Virus record (IMG/VR): IMGVR_UViG_3300033571_000692
Span: 1-25,313 of that record
Source of the DNA: a virus
Direction: 5' to 3' (one strand)
Length of the DNA: 25,313 nucleotides
Shown: positions 7,986 to 16,701 of the stretch, piece by piece
How the letters are laid out: every line of letters begins with the position of its first letter
How positions within the stretch are numbered: the stretch's first letter is position 1
Translations under genes and position numbers: made by a program
The notes under the pieces: generated by a model
Database searches by the model: none
Told to the model about the DNA's origin: nothing
The model's input: only the letters and a program-made list of their open reading frames with translations

Positions 7986-9977
7986 TTAAACAACAATGCG
8001 GACTTCGCCGGTCGCGGTTTTGTAAATACGTCCAACTGCCAATCCAGCAGCGGTAGCAGCAGCATTGTCGGCGTAAGTCGGAATGCCAGTTAGACTGATG
8101 TTTGAACTTGCCGACGCAATATTTCCAGTTGGCCCAACCAAAAAATGCGTTACGGTTCCAGCGTTATTAATTACGCGCAGAATGTTTGAGCCTTGGCTTG
8201 ATCCTGCTTGAACTGTAACGCTGGTATCTCCAGACCCATCAAGAAACAATGTAGGGCTACGGTGACGAATGGCTTGCAGCCCAACCCCTGTTTTGAAAGC
8301 CTGCAAATAGCCAACAGATCCTGAGTCATCCCACCCAAATCCAATGTACTCGTTGGGGTCAGTCTGGTTTGAAACACGTAATTGACAAAACCCGCTTGCT
8401 GCCGAAGAACCAACGCTTCTAAAATCAAATGGCCCTGATGGCGTGGCAGTACCAAAACCAAGGTAGTTTGCGTAGGAAGGCGAAACTATAGAATAGTTAT
8501 GGATCAGGCCGGGTTGATTTAGCTCAGAATACACTGTGTCTTTCTGAGCGTTTGAACTACGGTTGTTCAATAAAATGTGCGGCTGTGTTGCGTACGAGCG
8601 AATTCCGTACAGCGTGTGCCCAACGACATAGTTGTTGCTTACGAAACAAGTTGACTGTCGATTCGACAGATAAATTCCATAATCGGAATCTTGAGCAGCG
8701 CCGCCGAAGGCACAGACGTTTTGCGCGACCGAACAAGTCTGAGCGTTGTCCAACCAGATTGTCGCGGAAACACCAGTCGCCACGTCCTCCGTAAGAAACA
8801 CTTCCCCGGCAGTGATGGTTCGCTTTACAACATCGCCAAGCGCTCCGGCTTCACTTTCGCCAGGAATACAAGCGTTACCAAATACGTTGCAGTAGCCCGC
8901 GTTTTTGAGAAAAACGCCGCCGCCTACGTTTGCAAGATTATTTTGGGAAATCTCGACAGAAGCAGCGCCCGCCGTGCCCTCAAATTGAACGGCCACAGAC
9001 CGCGAAATGTTTGTGACGTTATGTCGGACTTGTATGCCATCGCTGGCCGCTTCAACGCGGAGCAAATAGCCGCCTTGAGAGCAAATGTTTCCTTCAACCT
9101 TGAGGCCAAGCGTCTGCGACGTAACAAGAATAGCGCCGCCCGCAGAGGCGGTTACAGTCTCTTTCTTACCAACGGCTTCAAACCAGCAATCGTGAATGTT
9201 AGCCTCAAGCGTCCCCTGCATGTACGAGCCGTTTGACGCGCCGGAAAATAGGAAGCCGTATTGCCCATCAACATTAGTTCCGACAAGCCACAAACCTTCT
9301 GCTTCGAACCCGTAACCAATAACTGGAATATCAAAGAACGCGCCTGCGCCGGTTTTTCTGATTTGGGTATATTTTTGGCCGACCAGTTTCATTTCTGAAG
9401 ATGGTACGGAAATGGTGGTAGAACCTAAATTGTAGGCAGTGCCATTCGTTGTATTTTTCCCTTGTGGAAACAATACGATTTTTGACCCATTTGACGCAGC
9501 GTAATCTATCGCCGCTTGAATTGCGGCAGCATCGTTGGTGACCCCATCACCAACCGCGCCAAAGTCCGTGACGCTCACGGTATCGCGCATCTTGGCCTGG
9601 GCGGTGCGCGTGACTGCGCCGGTGCCGGCTTGTAGGAACGTGACATCTGACGAGTCAACCTGCACCACCGCATCGTTGAACCGATCAGTGCAAGTGGGCG
9701 ACGAGAACACTTGGAACCCGTTGCGGTTCTTGACCACAATCGAGAAGTCGCTGTTGACGTACACCCGCGCCGGTACGCCAGCGTTCACCGGGAAGCCGCC
9801 CCTCGTGCGAATCGGCTGCGTCGCTGCAACCGTCAGCGCTGCATCCCAATACGCTTGGATCGGATTGGCCTCTGTGGCCTGGTTCGCCACACCGAGGTAG
9901 ATGTACCCGGCATCAAGCGGTTGCCCGTCAATGTCGAAAAAGATGGGGAACGGAGGATTGACGGACAGTGCGGACAT
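7986..9977 (-). CDS. Tailspike 2: same anchor, different beta-helix body
   Basis: A 663-residue receptor-binding protein. Its first 85 residues align without gaps to tailspike 1 (MSALSV start, PIF.D.DG.PLD.GYI, YWDAALT, QPIRT, YVNSD). Both then share QAGTGAV.RT.QAK.RDTVSV.DFGAVGDGVT.D.AAIQAAI around residues 117-157, which opens a right-handed beta-helix. Beyond that the two have no obvious similarity. The C-terminus ends with a YADNAAATAAGLAVGRIYKT-type segment found at the end of many phage fibre and spike proteins. Role: recognition or cleavage of a host surface glycan; specificity unknown. ATG 9977 has AAGGAAC at 9981-9987. The body (about 8000-9500) is more AT-rich than the anchor and flanking genes. 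Confidence 0.85.
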   Translation of the reverse strand: MSALSVNPPFPIFFDIDGQPLDAGYIYLGVANQATEANPIQAYWDAALTVAATQPIRTRGGFPVNAGVPARVYVNSDFSIVVKNRNGFQVFSSPTCTDRFNDAVVQVDSSDVTFLQAGTGAVTRTAQAKMRDTVSVTDFGAVGDGVTNDAAAIQAAIDYAASNGSKIVLFPQGKNTTNGTAYNLGSTTISVPSSEMKLVGQKYTQIRKTGAGAFFDIPVIGYGFEAEGLWLVGTNVDGQYGFLFSGASNGSYMQGTLEANIHDCWFEAVGKKETVTASAGGAILVTSQTLGLKVEGNICSQGGYLLRVEAASDGIQVRHNVTNISRSVAVQFEGTAGAASVEISQNNLANVGGGVFLKNAGYCNVFGNACIPGESEAGALGDVVKRTITAGEVFLTEDVATGVSATIWLDNAQTCSVAQNVCAFGGAAQDSDYGIYLSNRQSTCFVSNNYVVGHTLYGIRSYATQPHILLNNRSSNAQKDTVYSELNQPGLIHNYSIVSPSYANYLGFGTATPSGPFDFRSVGSSAASGFCQLRVSNQTDPNEYIGFGWDDSGSVGYLQAFKTGVGLQAIRHRSPTLFLDGSGDTSVTVQAGSSQGSNILRVINNAGTVTHFLVGPTGNIASASSNISLTGIPTYADNAAATAAGLAVGRIYKTATGEVRIVV

Positions 9978-9989
9978 ATTGTTCCTTGA

Positions 9990-12899
9990 TTACTCGGTGT
10001 CTGCGGCCATACCACCTGCAACCGCAGGCACCACCTTGGAAACACCAGCAGCACGAGTCGCCCTCTGCGAACGAGCCAGTGCGTTTTCGATAGCCTTGGC
10101 AGCAGCTTCGGGGTTATTGTAGAGAATTACCGCAAGTTCTGCGTTAACTTTTCGATTTAGGGCGCTCTCAAGCCCCTCAAAAGTATTGCGAATCGCGGTA
10201 GCAATCGTACTCATGTATTTCGCACGCAACGGGCCGCGCAGCGCACCCTCGTCACCCACCTCGGTCAGCAGCGCCCGAGCATTTGGGGTTGCGACCTGAA
10301 TACCCGCACGAGTAGCCTCTTGTGCCTGTTTCATGCGAAGCAAGTCATCGACTACAGGCTGCAGAGCAGTTAACTGCTGAGGGGTGAACTTGGACTTGTC
10401 GATCCACGGCTGCACGGCGTTAGCGCGTTGCAGCAGGGGATCTGCTTGCACCTTGCGAACCTCAATGAAGTCATTCGCCTGTCGGACGAGTCGCTGTGCA
10501 TCCTGACCCAGCGCAGCCTGGTATGCACCGCGCACCTTGCCGGTCGAGTCGAGCAACTCTTTGAGCGCCTGCTGCGGCGCATCATCCATCAGCGTACCGA
10601 TGCGGGTCATCAGCACACGGCGCAGGGTGTCCTGCTCAGTCGGGTTCAGGTTACGCAGCGCCGTGTTCATGTTGTCGGCACTCGATGTGATTTGCGTCAG
10701 CACCTGATCGGGCGTCTTGCCAGCGAACTGCTTGGCTACTGCACCCAACCGATCGAACATGTCGGCGGATTGCGCCGCTCGTCGCTCGGCTGCTTCCAGA
10801 CCCTGACGAACACCAACGCCGTTGTTCTCCAGCAGATTGAACACGGCCTTGTTGCTCTCAAGGAACGAAGCCGCTTTACGCGGGTCGATCCGGCCTGTCA
10901 TCGGGTCAGTCGCAGCACGAGCGAATCGCTCTGCCACACCCTCACGCAGCGCCGAGTAGGCGTTGGCGTCACCGGCAAAGGTTCTCACGAACTGAGCAGC
11001 AGCGTCCTCGTCCTTGATGAAGTTCTGGACGATCTGCGACGGCTCGATCCGCATCTCACCAAACATGGCAGGCTTGAGCAGTCGGCCAGTCTCACCCTCG
11101 CGGAACCGTGGGACGTACAGGGTGCGGTAGTTCAACAATGCCGCAGCGTATAGGCTCTTGGCGTCATCTGACAGCGTGGTTGAGGTGTCGATGGCAGTAT
11201 CGACGGCGCCGTGCAGGTTACGCAAATCACGAACTTGTACGCCAGATAGCGACCCCGCGCCGCGCTGCGCCGCCGCAATGTCCGAATTAATGGCTTTACG
11301 CAAGTCATCCAACTCTGCCAAAGTAGCCGTTGCCGGACCTCGGGCCGCAGGAGTAGTCATCATGCGGCCTGAAATCTTGCCTGCACCGACGGGCTGTGGT
11401 TTGCCTGCATCAGGCGCAAGTTGCACGATACGCCGAGCTATAGAAGATGGATCCGCAGGGTCAAACGAGTACAGCGGGCGCCCAAGCACTCGCTCGGCCT
11501 CAGTAATCAAGTTGTCGATGTTGATGCGGGTATTTCCTGCCGCCTCAATCGCCTTGTTATACGCCGGGGTGATCGTGGTTTGGCGCAGGTTCTTTTGCAA
11601 GTTTTCAGCGGTTGCGGCGATGCGCTCACCAAACTGCTGCGTACCCACGGGCATCTGCGAGGCGAACTGCTGCTCAGCCTGGGAAAGCGCCGACTGCTGT
11701 GAGTCGATCTGACGCAGGATGGCGTCGCGGGTGCCGGTCAGTTCATCAAGGGCAGCAGGAGTCAGCACACCGCGCTGCTGGGTAATCTGCTCGTTGATCC
11801 GAGCCAGTTGACCTTGCAGCGCACCGATGCGCTGGTTTTCCTGCTGGAAGATTTGGTTGCGAGCGGCAGGCGAGGCTTTGGCAATTCGATCCGACAGTGC
11901 ACCAAGCGTTGTTGAGGGTTGTGCGCCGCCAGCGATGAGCGACTCCTGAACGGTGCGCTGGAACCCAGGTGTGGTTGGTATTGCCTCTGACCGGCGCAGG
12001 GCTTCGGCTGCGTCTGGGCCTGCGGCTTTCAGAAATACATCCTCAGCGACTTGCTGGGGTGCAGTAAATGGCTTGATCGCTGCGCGACTGACACCGCTTA
12101 CGAGAGGCCAGACCGACTGAACGACGGTGGGTACAGCAGCGCCAACCAAAGCACCTATCTCAGCACCCTCGGGCGTCCCCTCGGTCAACGCACCAGCAGC
12201 AGCACCACCGACAGCACCACCAGCGACACGAGTGCCTAAACCAACAGCGCCGGTAGCACCACCACCGCCAGTTGCACCCATGCCGCCCGTGCGAATAGCT
12301 TCAAGCAGACGCATCGAGCGGGGAACCATGGGGCCGACATTGCGTGCGCCAGCAGTCAGTGCGGAAACAGCGGGCATGGCCGCACCAGCGATGGCTGGGC
12401 CTACAAATGCCGTGGGTGCAACTTGCCCAGCCACACGCCCGACACTGAACATATCGGACTCAGGCTGCGCCAAAGTTAGATCGGCAAGCCCTCGTTCGGT
12501 TTGCTGACGCTGCGCGGCAATGCGAGTAGACAGATCGGGTTCGCCAGGTTTTGTTCCACCCAATGCTGCCGGCAGAACAGAACGAGCGCCTTGATACACT
12601 GTCGAGGCAATGTCTGCCAATCCAGTAACAGCACCCGTGACGAGGTTGGTCGCCGGTTGTAATTGCGCCGCGAAGACTGGGGCCATGCCGGTGTCTGCGA
12701 GTGTGGGTCGCTTGGTCGGGGCGGCAGCAGGAGCGGGTGCGGTAGGAGCGGCGGTACCGCGACCGCCATCCAACGCAGTAACAGTTTTTCCGAATTCTTT
12801 CTTGGCTCGGGCCTCAACTGCCGCAGGAGTAACGTTGTCAGGAACGCCGTTGTAAACGTGCGTCGTCCCATCTTCAAAGGTAACCGTGACGTTTCTCAT
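9990..12899 (-). CDS. Large ejection/internal virion protein in the P22 gp16 position
   Basis: A 969-residue protein in the place P22 gene 16 occupies: last of three ejection genes, just before the tailspike. Residues 1-45 form a small beta-type N-terminal unit (VTVTFEDGTTHVYNGVP). A Pro/Ala linker follows, then an Ala/Gly-rich section around 170-290 with glycine-zipper-like repeats (GGAVGGAAAGALTEG) that could insert into membrane, then long Gln/Arg-rich helices (about 330-430 and beyond). I see no lysozyme or transglycosylase motif. P22 gp16 is ejected with the DNA and helps it cross the inner membrane; that role is inferred by position and composition. I choose ATG 12899, which overlaps the upstream TGA by one base, over the GTG immediately before it. 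Confidence 0.7.
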   Translation of the reverse strand: MRNVTVTFEDGTTHVYNGVPDNVTPAAVEARAKKEFGKTVTALDGGRGTAAPTAPAPAAAPTKRPTLADTGMAPVFAAQLQPATNLVTGAVTGLADIASTVYQGARSVLPAALGGTKPGEPDLSTRIAAQRQQTERGLADLTLAQPESDMFSVGRVAGQVAPTAFVGPAIAGAAMPAVSALTAGARNVGPMVPRSMRLLEAIRTGGMGATGGGGATGAVGLGTRVAGGAVGGAAAGALTEGTPEGAEIGALVGAAVPTVVQSVWPLVSGVSRAAIKPFTAPQQVAEDVFLKAAGPDAAEALRRSEAIPTTPGFQRTVQESLIAGGAQPSTTLGALSDRIAKASPAARNQIFQQENQRIGALQGQLARINEQITQQRGVLTPAALDELTGTRDAILRQIDSQQSALSQAEQQFASQMPVGTQQFGERIAATAENLQKNLRQTTITPAYNKAIEAAGNTRINIDNLITEAERVLGRPLYSFDPADPSSIARRIVQLAPDAGKPQPVGAGKISGRMMTTPAARGPATATLAELDDLRKAINSDIAAAQRGAGSLSGVQVRDLRNLHGAVDTAIDTSTTLSDDAKSLYAAALLNYRTLYVPRFREGETGRLLKPAMFGEMRIEPSQIVQNFIKDEDAAAQFVRTFAGDANAYSALREGVAERFARAATDPMTGRIDPRKAASFLESNKAVFNLLENNGVGVRQGLEAAERRAAQSADMFDRLGAVAKQFAGKTPDQVLTQITSSADNMNTALRNLNPTEQDTLRRVLMTRIGTLMDDAPQQALKELLDSTGKVRGAYQAALGQDAQRLVRQANDFIEVRKVQADPLLQRANAVQPWIDKSKFTPQQLTALQPVVDDLLRMKQAQEATRAGIQVATPNARALLTEVGDEGALRGPLRAKYMSTIATAIRNTFEGLESALNRKVNAELAVILYNNPEAAAKAIENALARSQRATRAAGVSKVVPAVAGGMAADTE

Positions 12900-14323
12900 C
12901 ACCAGTTGCTCACAGTTGCGCCGGATTGAGTACCACCAGCAGGCGCACCAGAACGTTCGCCCATTTTCTTACCACCACCTGCAATGAACGTTTCCAGATT
13001 TTCAAGAATCTTTTCGTTAGCCTGAATCGACTTAGTGGGGTCGGTAAGCGACTCAAGCCAACTACGAAATTCGACGTTGGAGTTCAACTGCTGTGCGGAC
13101 ATTCCAGTTGCGTTCTTGACCGCGTTAAGAAGTTGATTTCGTGCGCCTTGAATTATGTCACGCTGGGTTTGTTCCTTCGTACCAGCCATGCGACCAGCAA
13201 CCTGACCAGCACCTGTACTTGCGATATACGACAAGGTGTTGGAAATCGCGTTTCTCTGATCACTCGGAATTGCTCTTCGCAAATCAAGGTCTTGATATGC
13301 GGTTCTAAGTGTGTCGATGATGTCTCTTGCCTGAGCCTGACCCTCAACTTTTTTGGTTTCAGCGGCAGCGGCAGGTGCGGTTTTACCGGAAGCGCCGATT
13401 ACACCAGGCGAACCCATACCGCCACCCTGATAGCGTCTGGCGTCGATGGTGATCATTCGATTGGGGTCGGTCGGATCTTGAATCTGCGTGATAGTCGGCA
13501 CTGTACTTTCAGCATCGGGACGCCTTGCTTTTTCCGCAGTTGCCCTCGCCGCATCAGCCTGTGCAGCCTTAAGCGCAAGAGCCGCCTTCCGCTCACGCTC
13601 AGCAAACTGAGCCTGAATCCTAGCTGTTTCCGCGTCACTGGTTGCGCGGGCAAGCGCCAAGCGTTTTTCTTCGGCAATCGTCGCGGCTTCAGTCTGTTTA
13701 ATTTGTACTTCTGCTTTGAGTCTGTCGAGTTCGGGGCCAGCCTTCGCTTCTGCTCGCGCTGCGGCTTGCGACGACTCTATTCCCGCGACCAACTTTCGGC
13801 CTTCTTCTGAAGTCATCATGGGTACGCTGATGATCTTAAAAAGAGCGCTTGGGTCAGACTTTCCCATATCAATGTACGACTGCAATACCTTTTTCTCCGC
13901 AGGATCTTGTGTCGCGTCGCGGCTTTCTTCCAGCAAAGAAATGGAAAGGTCTGGCCTACCCGCTACCACCGCTGACAGCACTTGAGCACCACGCGCTAAA
14001 TTTGCCTGCGCTCGATCCTTGCCAAGCAGTTCAAACTGCTGGCGCATGGCGTTGGCTTGCTCCGGAGGAATGTACGCCGAGTAGCGCATCAAATCTTTAA
14101 TCGTCGGGTTGTCAAGCCCAAAGAATCGCTGTTGCTCGGCCATCGCCAGTTGCTGCTGTGCCAGTAGTTGCTGCTGCTGTTGCGCCTTCAACTGCGCTTG
14201 ATTGCGCTGCGCTTCAATGTCAGCAACAGTAGCCCCGAGCTTCAACCCCTGCACCGCTTGTTCGAAGGGTGACGCGACGTTGATACCGTAGTTGATTGGG
14301 GGAGCGTAAAAAGGCGTTGCCAT
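12899..14323 (-). CDS. Ejection/internal virion protein in the P22 gp20 position
   Basis: A 474-residue, mostly helical protein. After a short N-terminus there is a Gln-rich coiled-coil segment (about 39-67, with a run of five Gln). A second long Ala/Glu/Lys/Arg helix follows (about 195-270), then a Gly/Ala linker and a helical C-terminal domain (about 335-455) ending in a Gly/Ser-rich tail. This composition is typical of DNA-ejection proteins stored in the capsid of P22-type phages. No enzyme motif is visible. It lies between the gp7-like and gp16-position genes. ATG 14323 has AAGGAAC at 14328-14334, which covers the upstream stop codon. The exact function is inferred from synteny. Confidence 0.65.
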   Translation of the reverse strand: MATPFYAPPINYGINVASPFEQAVQGLKLGATVADIEAQRNQAQLKAQQQQQLLAQQQLAMAEQQRFFGLDNPTIKDLMRYSAYIPPEQANAMRQQFELLGKDRAQANLARGAQVLSAVVAGRPDLSISLLEESRDATQDPAEKKVLQSYIDMGKSDPSALFKIISVPMMTSEEGRKLVAGIESSQAAARAEAKAGPELDRLKAEVQIKQTEAATIAEEKRLALARATSDAETARIQAQFAERERKAALALKAAQADAARATAEKARRPDAESTVPTITQIQDPTDPNRMITIDARRYQGGGMGSPGVIGASGKTAPAAAAETKKVEGQAQARDIIDTLRTAYQDLDLRRAIPSDQRNAISNTLSYIASTGAGQVAGRMAGTKEQTQRDIIQGARNQLLNAVKNATGMSAQQLNSNVEFRSWLESLTDPTKSIQANEKILENLETFIAGGGKKMGERSGAPAGGTQSGATVSNW

Positions 14324-14332
14324 AATCGTTCC

Positions 14333-15073
14333 TTACATTCCAGCAGCGCCGCCAGCGATATTCATCGCCGCTTCGTTTTGGAGTGCGTACATTTCGTTAG
14401 AAGAAGGCAATCCCTGACCACCAAATAGTGATCCGCCAAACATTGACCCACCACCGCCACCCATCTGAAACCCAGCAAGTTGAGCAGGAAGACCGAACAT
14501 ATTCGCTCGTGCAGCCCCTGCACCAAGGATACCGCCAGCCTGAGCAGCACCCTGCTGCTGAAGCAGACTACCAATGTTCGTACCAGCAGCCTGAGCGCCT
14601 GCAGCGGTGCGAGCAGCAGACGCCTGACCGTACTGGGCTAGACCGCCGAGGTTGGCAAACTGCTGCTGGATCTGCTGCTGCAGCATCGCGGGACGAAACT
14701 GAGCCAGTGCAGCCTGCAGATTACCGCCACGCAGGCCACCCGTTGCGGATGCACGCTGCAGCAGCGCCTCTTCACCCTGACGAGCCAAAGCCTGAAATTG
14801 AGGCGACATCTCAAGCGCCCGGATTGCAGCATCCTGCGTACCGGGTGCGCCTAGACCGAGCAGGTTCTGCTGCGCTTGGAACGCTGTAGCTCCACCTTGC
14901 ACATAGGGAGAAAGCAGTTGCTGCATTGCATCGAACTGACGCCGCTGCTCGTCGATGCCCATCTGAGCAGCTTGAGTCTGTGCATCAGCAGCAGACTGGG
15001 CGGCTTTACGCTGAGATCTGGACGAAAGAAGCGCTGATGCGCCACCAACTAAAGCAGTTACTGGACTAGGCAT
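14333..15073 (-). CDS. Ejection-type protein in the P22 gp7 position
   Basis: A 246-residue protein rich in Ala, Gln and Gly. The N-terminal helix carries a basic Ser/Arg patch (LLSSRSQRKAAQ). A segment near residues 55-130 follows the pattern SPYVQGGATAFQAQQNLLGL...ALEMSPQF..L..QGE..LLQ.ASATGGLRGGN, which I recognise from many phage proteins annotated as DNA transfer or internal virion proteins. The C-terminal part is Gly-rich with a GGGGGSMFGGSLFGG stretch. It is the first of three ejection-type genes, as gene 7 is in P22. ATG 15073 has AAGGAA seven bases upstream and overlaps the end of the 149-aa gene by eight bases. Role by family pattern and position. Confidence 0.68.
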   Translation of the reverse strand: MPSPVTALVGGASALLSSRSQRKAAQSAADAQTQAAQMGIDEQRRQFDAMQQLLSPYVQGGATAFQAQQNLLGLGAPGTQDAAIRALEMSPQFQALARQGEEALLQRASATGGLRGGNLQAALAQFRPAMLQQQIQQQFANLGGLAQYGQASAARTAAGAQAAGTNIGSLLQQQGAAQAGGILGAGAARANMFGLPAQLAGFQMGGGGGSMFGGSLFGGQGLPSSNEMYALQNEAAMNIAGGAAGM

Positions 15074-15515
15074 CTTGAAATTCCTTCATGTACTGGTCGA
15101 AGCCTTCACCGTATAGGCGCATGACTTTGGCTGCATATTCGGTCGCAAACTCATTGCCTTTGCAGCACTGCACGACCATCAGAACCACATCGTAGTACCC
15201 TGCTCGCCACACGAATGACTTGGCATCGTGTTGCTGGCACCGCTCGGCCTCGTTCGCACCATGCCACTTGAGGATCATGGACGCGACAACAGGCAGCATC
15301 GTTGCCGAGTGCTGCATGAAAAATGGATTAGCGGGCATGGCGACCAGTGTTTGCCAGATCGCAGCGTTCAGGTCGGCAGGCTTGACGGCATCACCATCAG
15401 CCACATCATCGAAAACCTGAATGGCGTTCCACAGCATCAACAGCCAATCAATAGCTGGTGCTGGGAGATCAAACACTTGTTGAAGATTCTGGCGCAGCCA
15501 GTGTTCGTCGCTCAC
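15066..15515 (-). CDS. Conserved-looking 149-aa protein in the P22 gp14 position
   Basis: A helical 149-residue protein that I do not assign to a named family. It lies between the needle-region genes and the gp7-like gene, where P22 has gene 14, a head-assembly factor. A striking local motif is QVFDDVADGD (about 33-42), a DDxxD pattern in a helix, followed by many Trp, Cys and Met residues (WRAGYYDVVLMVVQCC). The start is GTG 15515; the frame is open upstream to a TGA at 15564-15566 but contains no ATG, and no good ribosome binding site precedes it. It is the first gene after an 84-base gap with a promoter-like sequence. Function unknown; an assembly or ejection role is inferred from position. 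Confidence 0.65.
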   Translation of the reverse strand: MSDEHWLRQNLQQVFDLPAPAIDWLLMLWNAIQVFDDVADGDAVKPADLNAAIWQTLVAMPANPFFMQHSATMLPVVASMILKWHGANEAERCQQHDAKSFVWRAGYYDVVLMVVQCCKGNEFATEYAAKVMRLYGEGFDQYMKEFQDA

Positions 15516-15575
15516 GGGGGCTATCCAAATGGACGAGTTTGGGCCACTGGAAAGCCCCGGCGCTCAGTTATCCGC

Positions 15576-15603
15576 ATTATGCCGCATCGGGCGTATGCGT
15601 CAA
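15576..15603 (-). promoter_or_regulatory. Sigma70-like promoter candidate ahead of the ejection genes
   Basis: On the - strand TTGACG (15603-15598) and CATAAT (15581-15576) are separated by 16 bases. Each differs by one base from the sigma70 consensus. It lies at the end of the 111-aa gene and in the 84-base gap before the 149-aa gene, one of the few real gaps in the late operon. It could raise expression of the ejection, tailspike and lysis genes. Only sequence resemblance supports it. Confidence 0.4.
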
Positions 15604-15935
15604 GTAATCTCGCGCCCTGACACACGAATCGTGAGCGAAGTGGCCGCGCTGGCAATAGTCGAGATAAAACCGCTGGCCTCAAGCACCTGACCGACGAGTT
15701 CTTGACACAGATATGTTTCACCAGGTACTACAGTTCGCTCGTCAATAACCAAGTTGGAGTTGCCAGCAGAGCCGCCAGAGGTCACGAGGTTGACGCTGAA
15801 CGTGCGGTTCACCGTATCCGTGTTGGTCACCGTGGCCTTGTCGATGATGGCCTTGGCGTTCGTAGCTGTGTACTGCGTGGTTTGCGTTGCCTCCATCTGC
15901 TTGGGAGGAACGAGTAATTTTACGGTGACGGTCAT
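15600..15935 (-). CDS. Small beta-rich structural protein, 111 aa
   Basis: A 111-residue protein with alternating Thr/Val/Ser strands (VTVKLLVPPK, TTQYTATNAKAIIDKATVTN, RTFSVNLVTSGG, LTIRVSGREIT), giving the look of a single beta-sandwich or Ig-like domain. Similar short proteins occur next to tail genes in podoviruses, but I cannot name a family. ATG 15935 overlaps the stop of the needle-like gene by four bases (ATGA). A part in the tail or as a surface decoration protein is plausible, but position is the only evidence. Confidence 0.6.
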   Translation of the reverse strand: MTVTVKLLVPPKQMEATQTTQYTATNAKAIIDKATVTNTDTVNRTFSVNLVTSGGSAGNSNLVIDERTVVPGETYLCQELVGQVLEASGFISTIASAATSLTIRVSGREIT

Positions 15936-16699
15936 TGGAACCCCTGAATGTTGTTGGATACCGTGACGATAATGGACGGAATGCCCGGATGCGGTGTAGC
16001 AGCGGGCACAGCAAGCAATTGCACCGAAGTATCCGTCACCGAGAACATGATTTCAACGTAGTCACCGGCCTTCAAACTGAAGAAGAAGTTCAGCGCCGTG
16101 AAGATTTCAGAATCGTTGCCCTGAATCCTGACCTGACTTGCCGAGTCGGTGACATCGACGCCGTTCTTGCGGAACCAGATGAAAAACTCAGCCGTGCCGC
16201 CCGTGGTCTTGTCAAGCTGAACAGACAACTGCAGGTTGTAGATACCGTCCGTATCCACAGTGATTTGCGACGAGGTGGCAAGAAACACACCAGACGACAG
16301 GTCGGTCGTATTGAATGTGATCGCAGTTGCGGTGTTGATAGCGGCAGCGGTCTGCGTGTTCGTGTCGTAGAACGACCCGTACCGGGAGCGCTTGTACTCA
16401 CGCTCAGGCGGCGCAGTGGCGAGCAACTCCACCATGTTGCTCAGTTGCGCGAGCGTATCGAGGGCTTGCTGCGCCTTGCTCTCAGCTTGAAACGCCATAT
16501 CGCGGGCTAGCACAGCGACAGCATCTATCGCCTCAACGGCCTTCTGATCTGCATTGCTCGCTGTTAGCGTGATGTCGTTGAGCGTGGTCGGCTCAAGCTG
16601 CTTGACATCCGAAAACAGTTTCTCAAACTGCTTGACCTGCTCGTGATCCTGCAGGAACGACGCAAGTTGATCCCGCGTGAGTTTGAGCTTGGTTGCCAT
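15932..16699 (-). CDS. Tail-needle candidate: helical stalk with C1q/TNF-like knob
   Basis: A 255-residue protein with two parts. Residues 1-100 are helical with many Gln, Leu and Ala and a heptad pattern (LFSDVKQLE, AVAVLARDMAFQAESKAQQAL). Residues about 108-255 look like a C1q/TNF jelly-roll: YGSFYDTNTQTA, AITFNT, VDTDGIYNLQLSVQL, FFIWFRKNG, then FFFSLKAGDYVEIMFSV. Phage Sf6 has a tail needle (gp26) with an N-terminal coiled coil and a TNF-like knob. This gene follows the gp10-like gene exactly where gene 26 lies in P22. It would close the tail channel and help penetrate the outer membrane. Fold and role are inferred from pattern and synteny. The start is ATG 16699, two bases after the gp10-like stop. 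Confidence 0.68.
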   Translation of the reverse strand: MATKLKLTRDQLASFLQDHEQVKQFEKLFSDVKQLEPTTLNDITLTASNADQKAVEAIDAVAVLARDMAFQAESKAQQALDTLAQLSNMVELLATAPPEREYKRSRYGSFYDTNTQTAAAINTATAITFNTTDLSSGVFLATSSQITVDTDGIYNLQLSVQLDKTTGGTAEFFIWFRKNGVDVTDSASQVRIQGNDSEIFTALNFFFSLKAGDYVEIMFSVTDTSVQLLAVPAATPHPGIPSIIVTVSNNIQGFQ

Positions 16700-16701
16700 G
16701 A

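Noticed and set aside
8691-9236. 181-codon + strand frame inside tailspike 2
   Set aside because: Antisense to a well-supported spike gene, no known motifs, no ribosome binding site.
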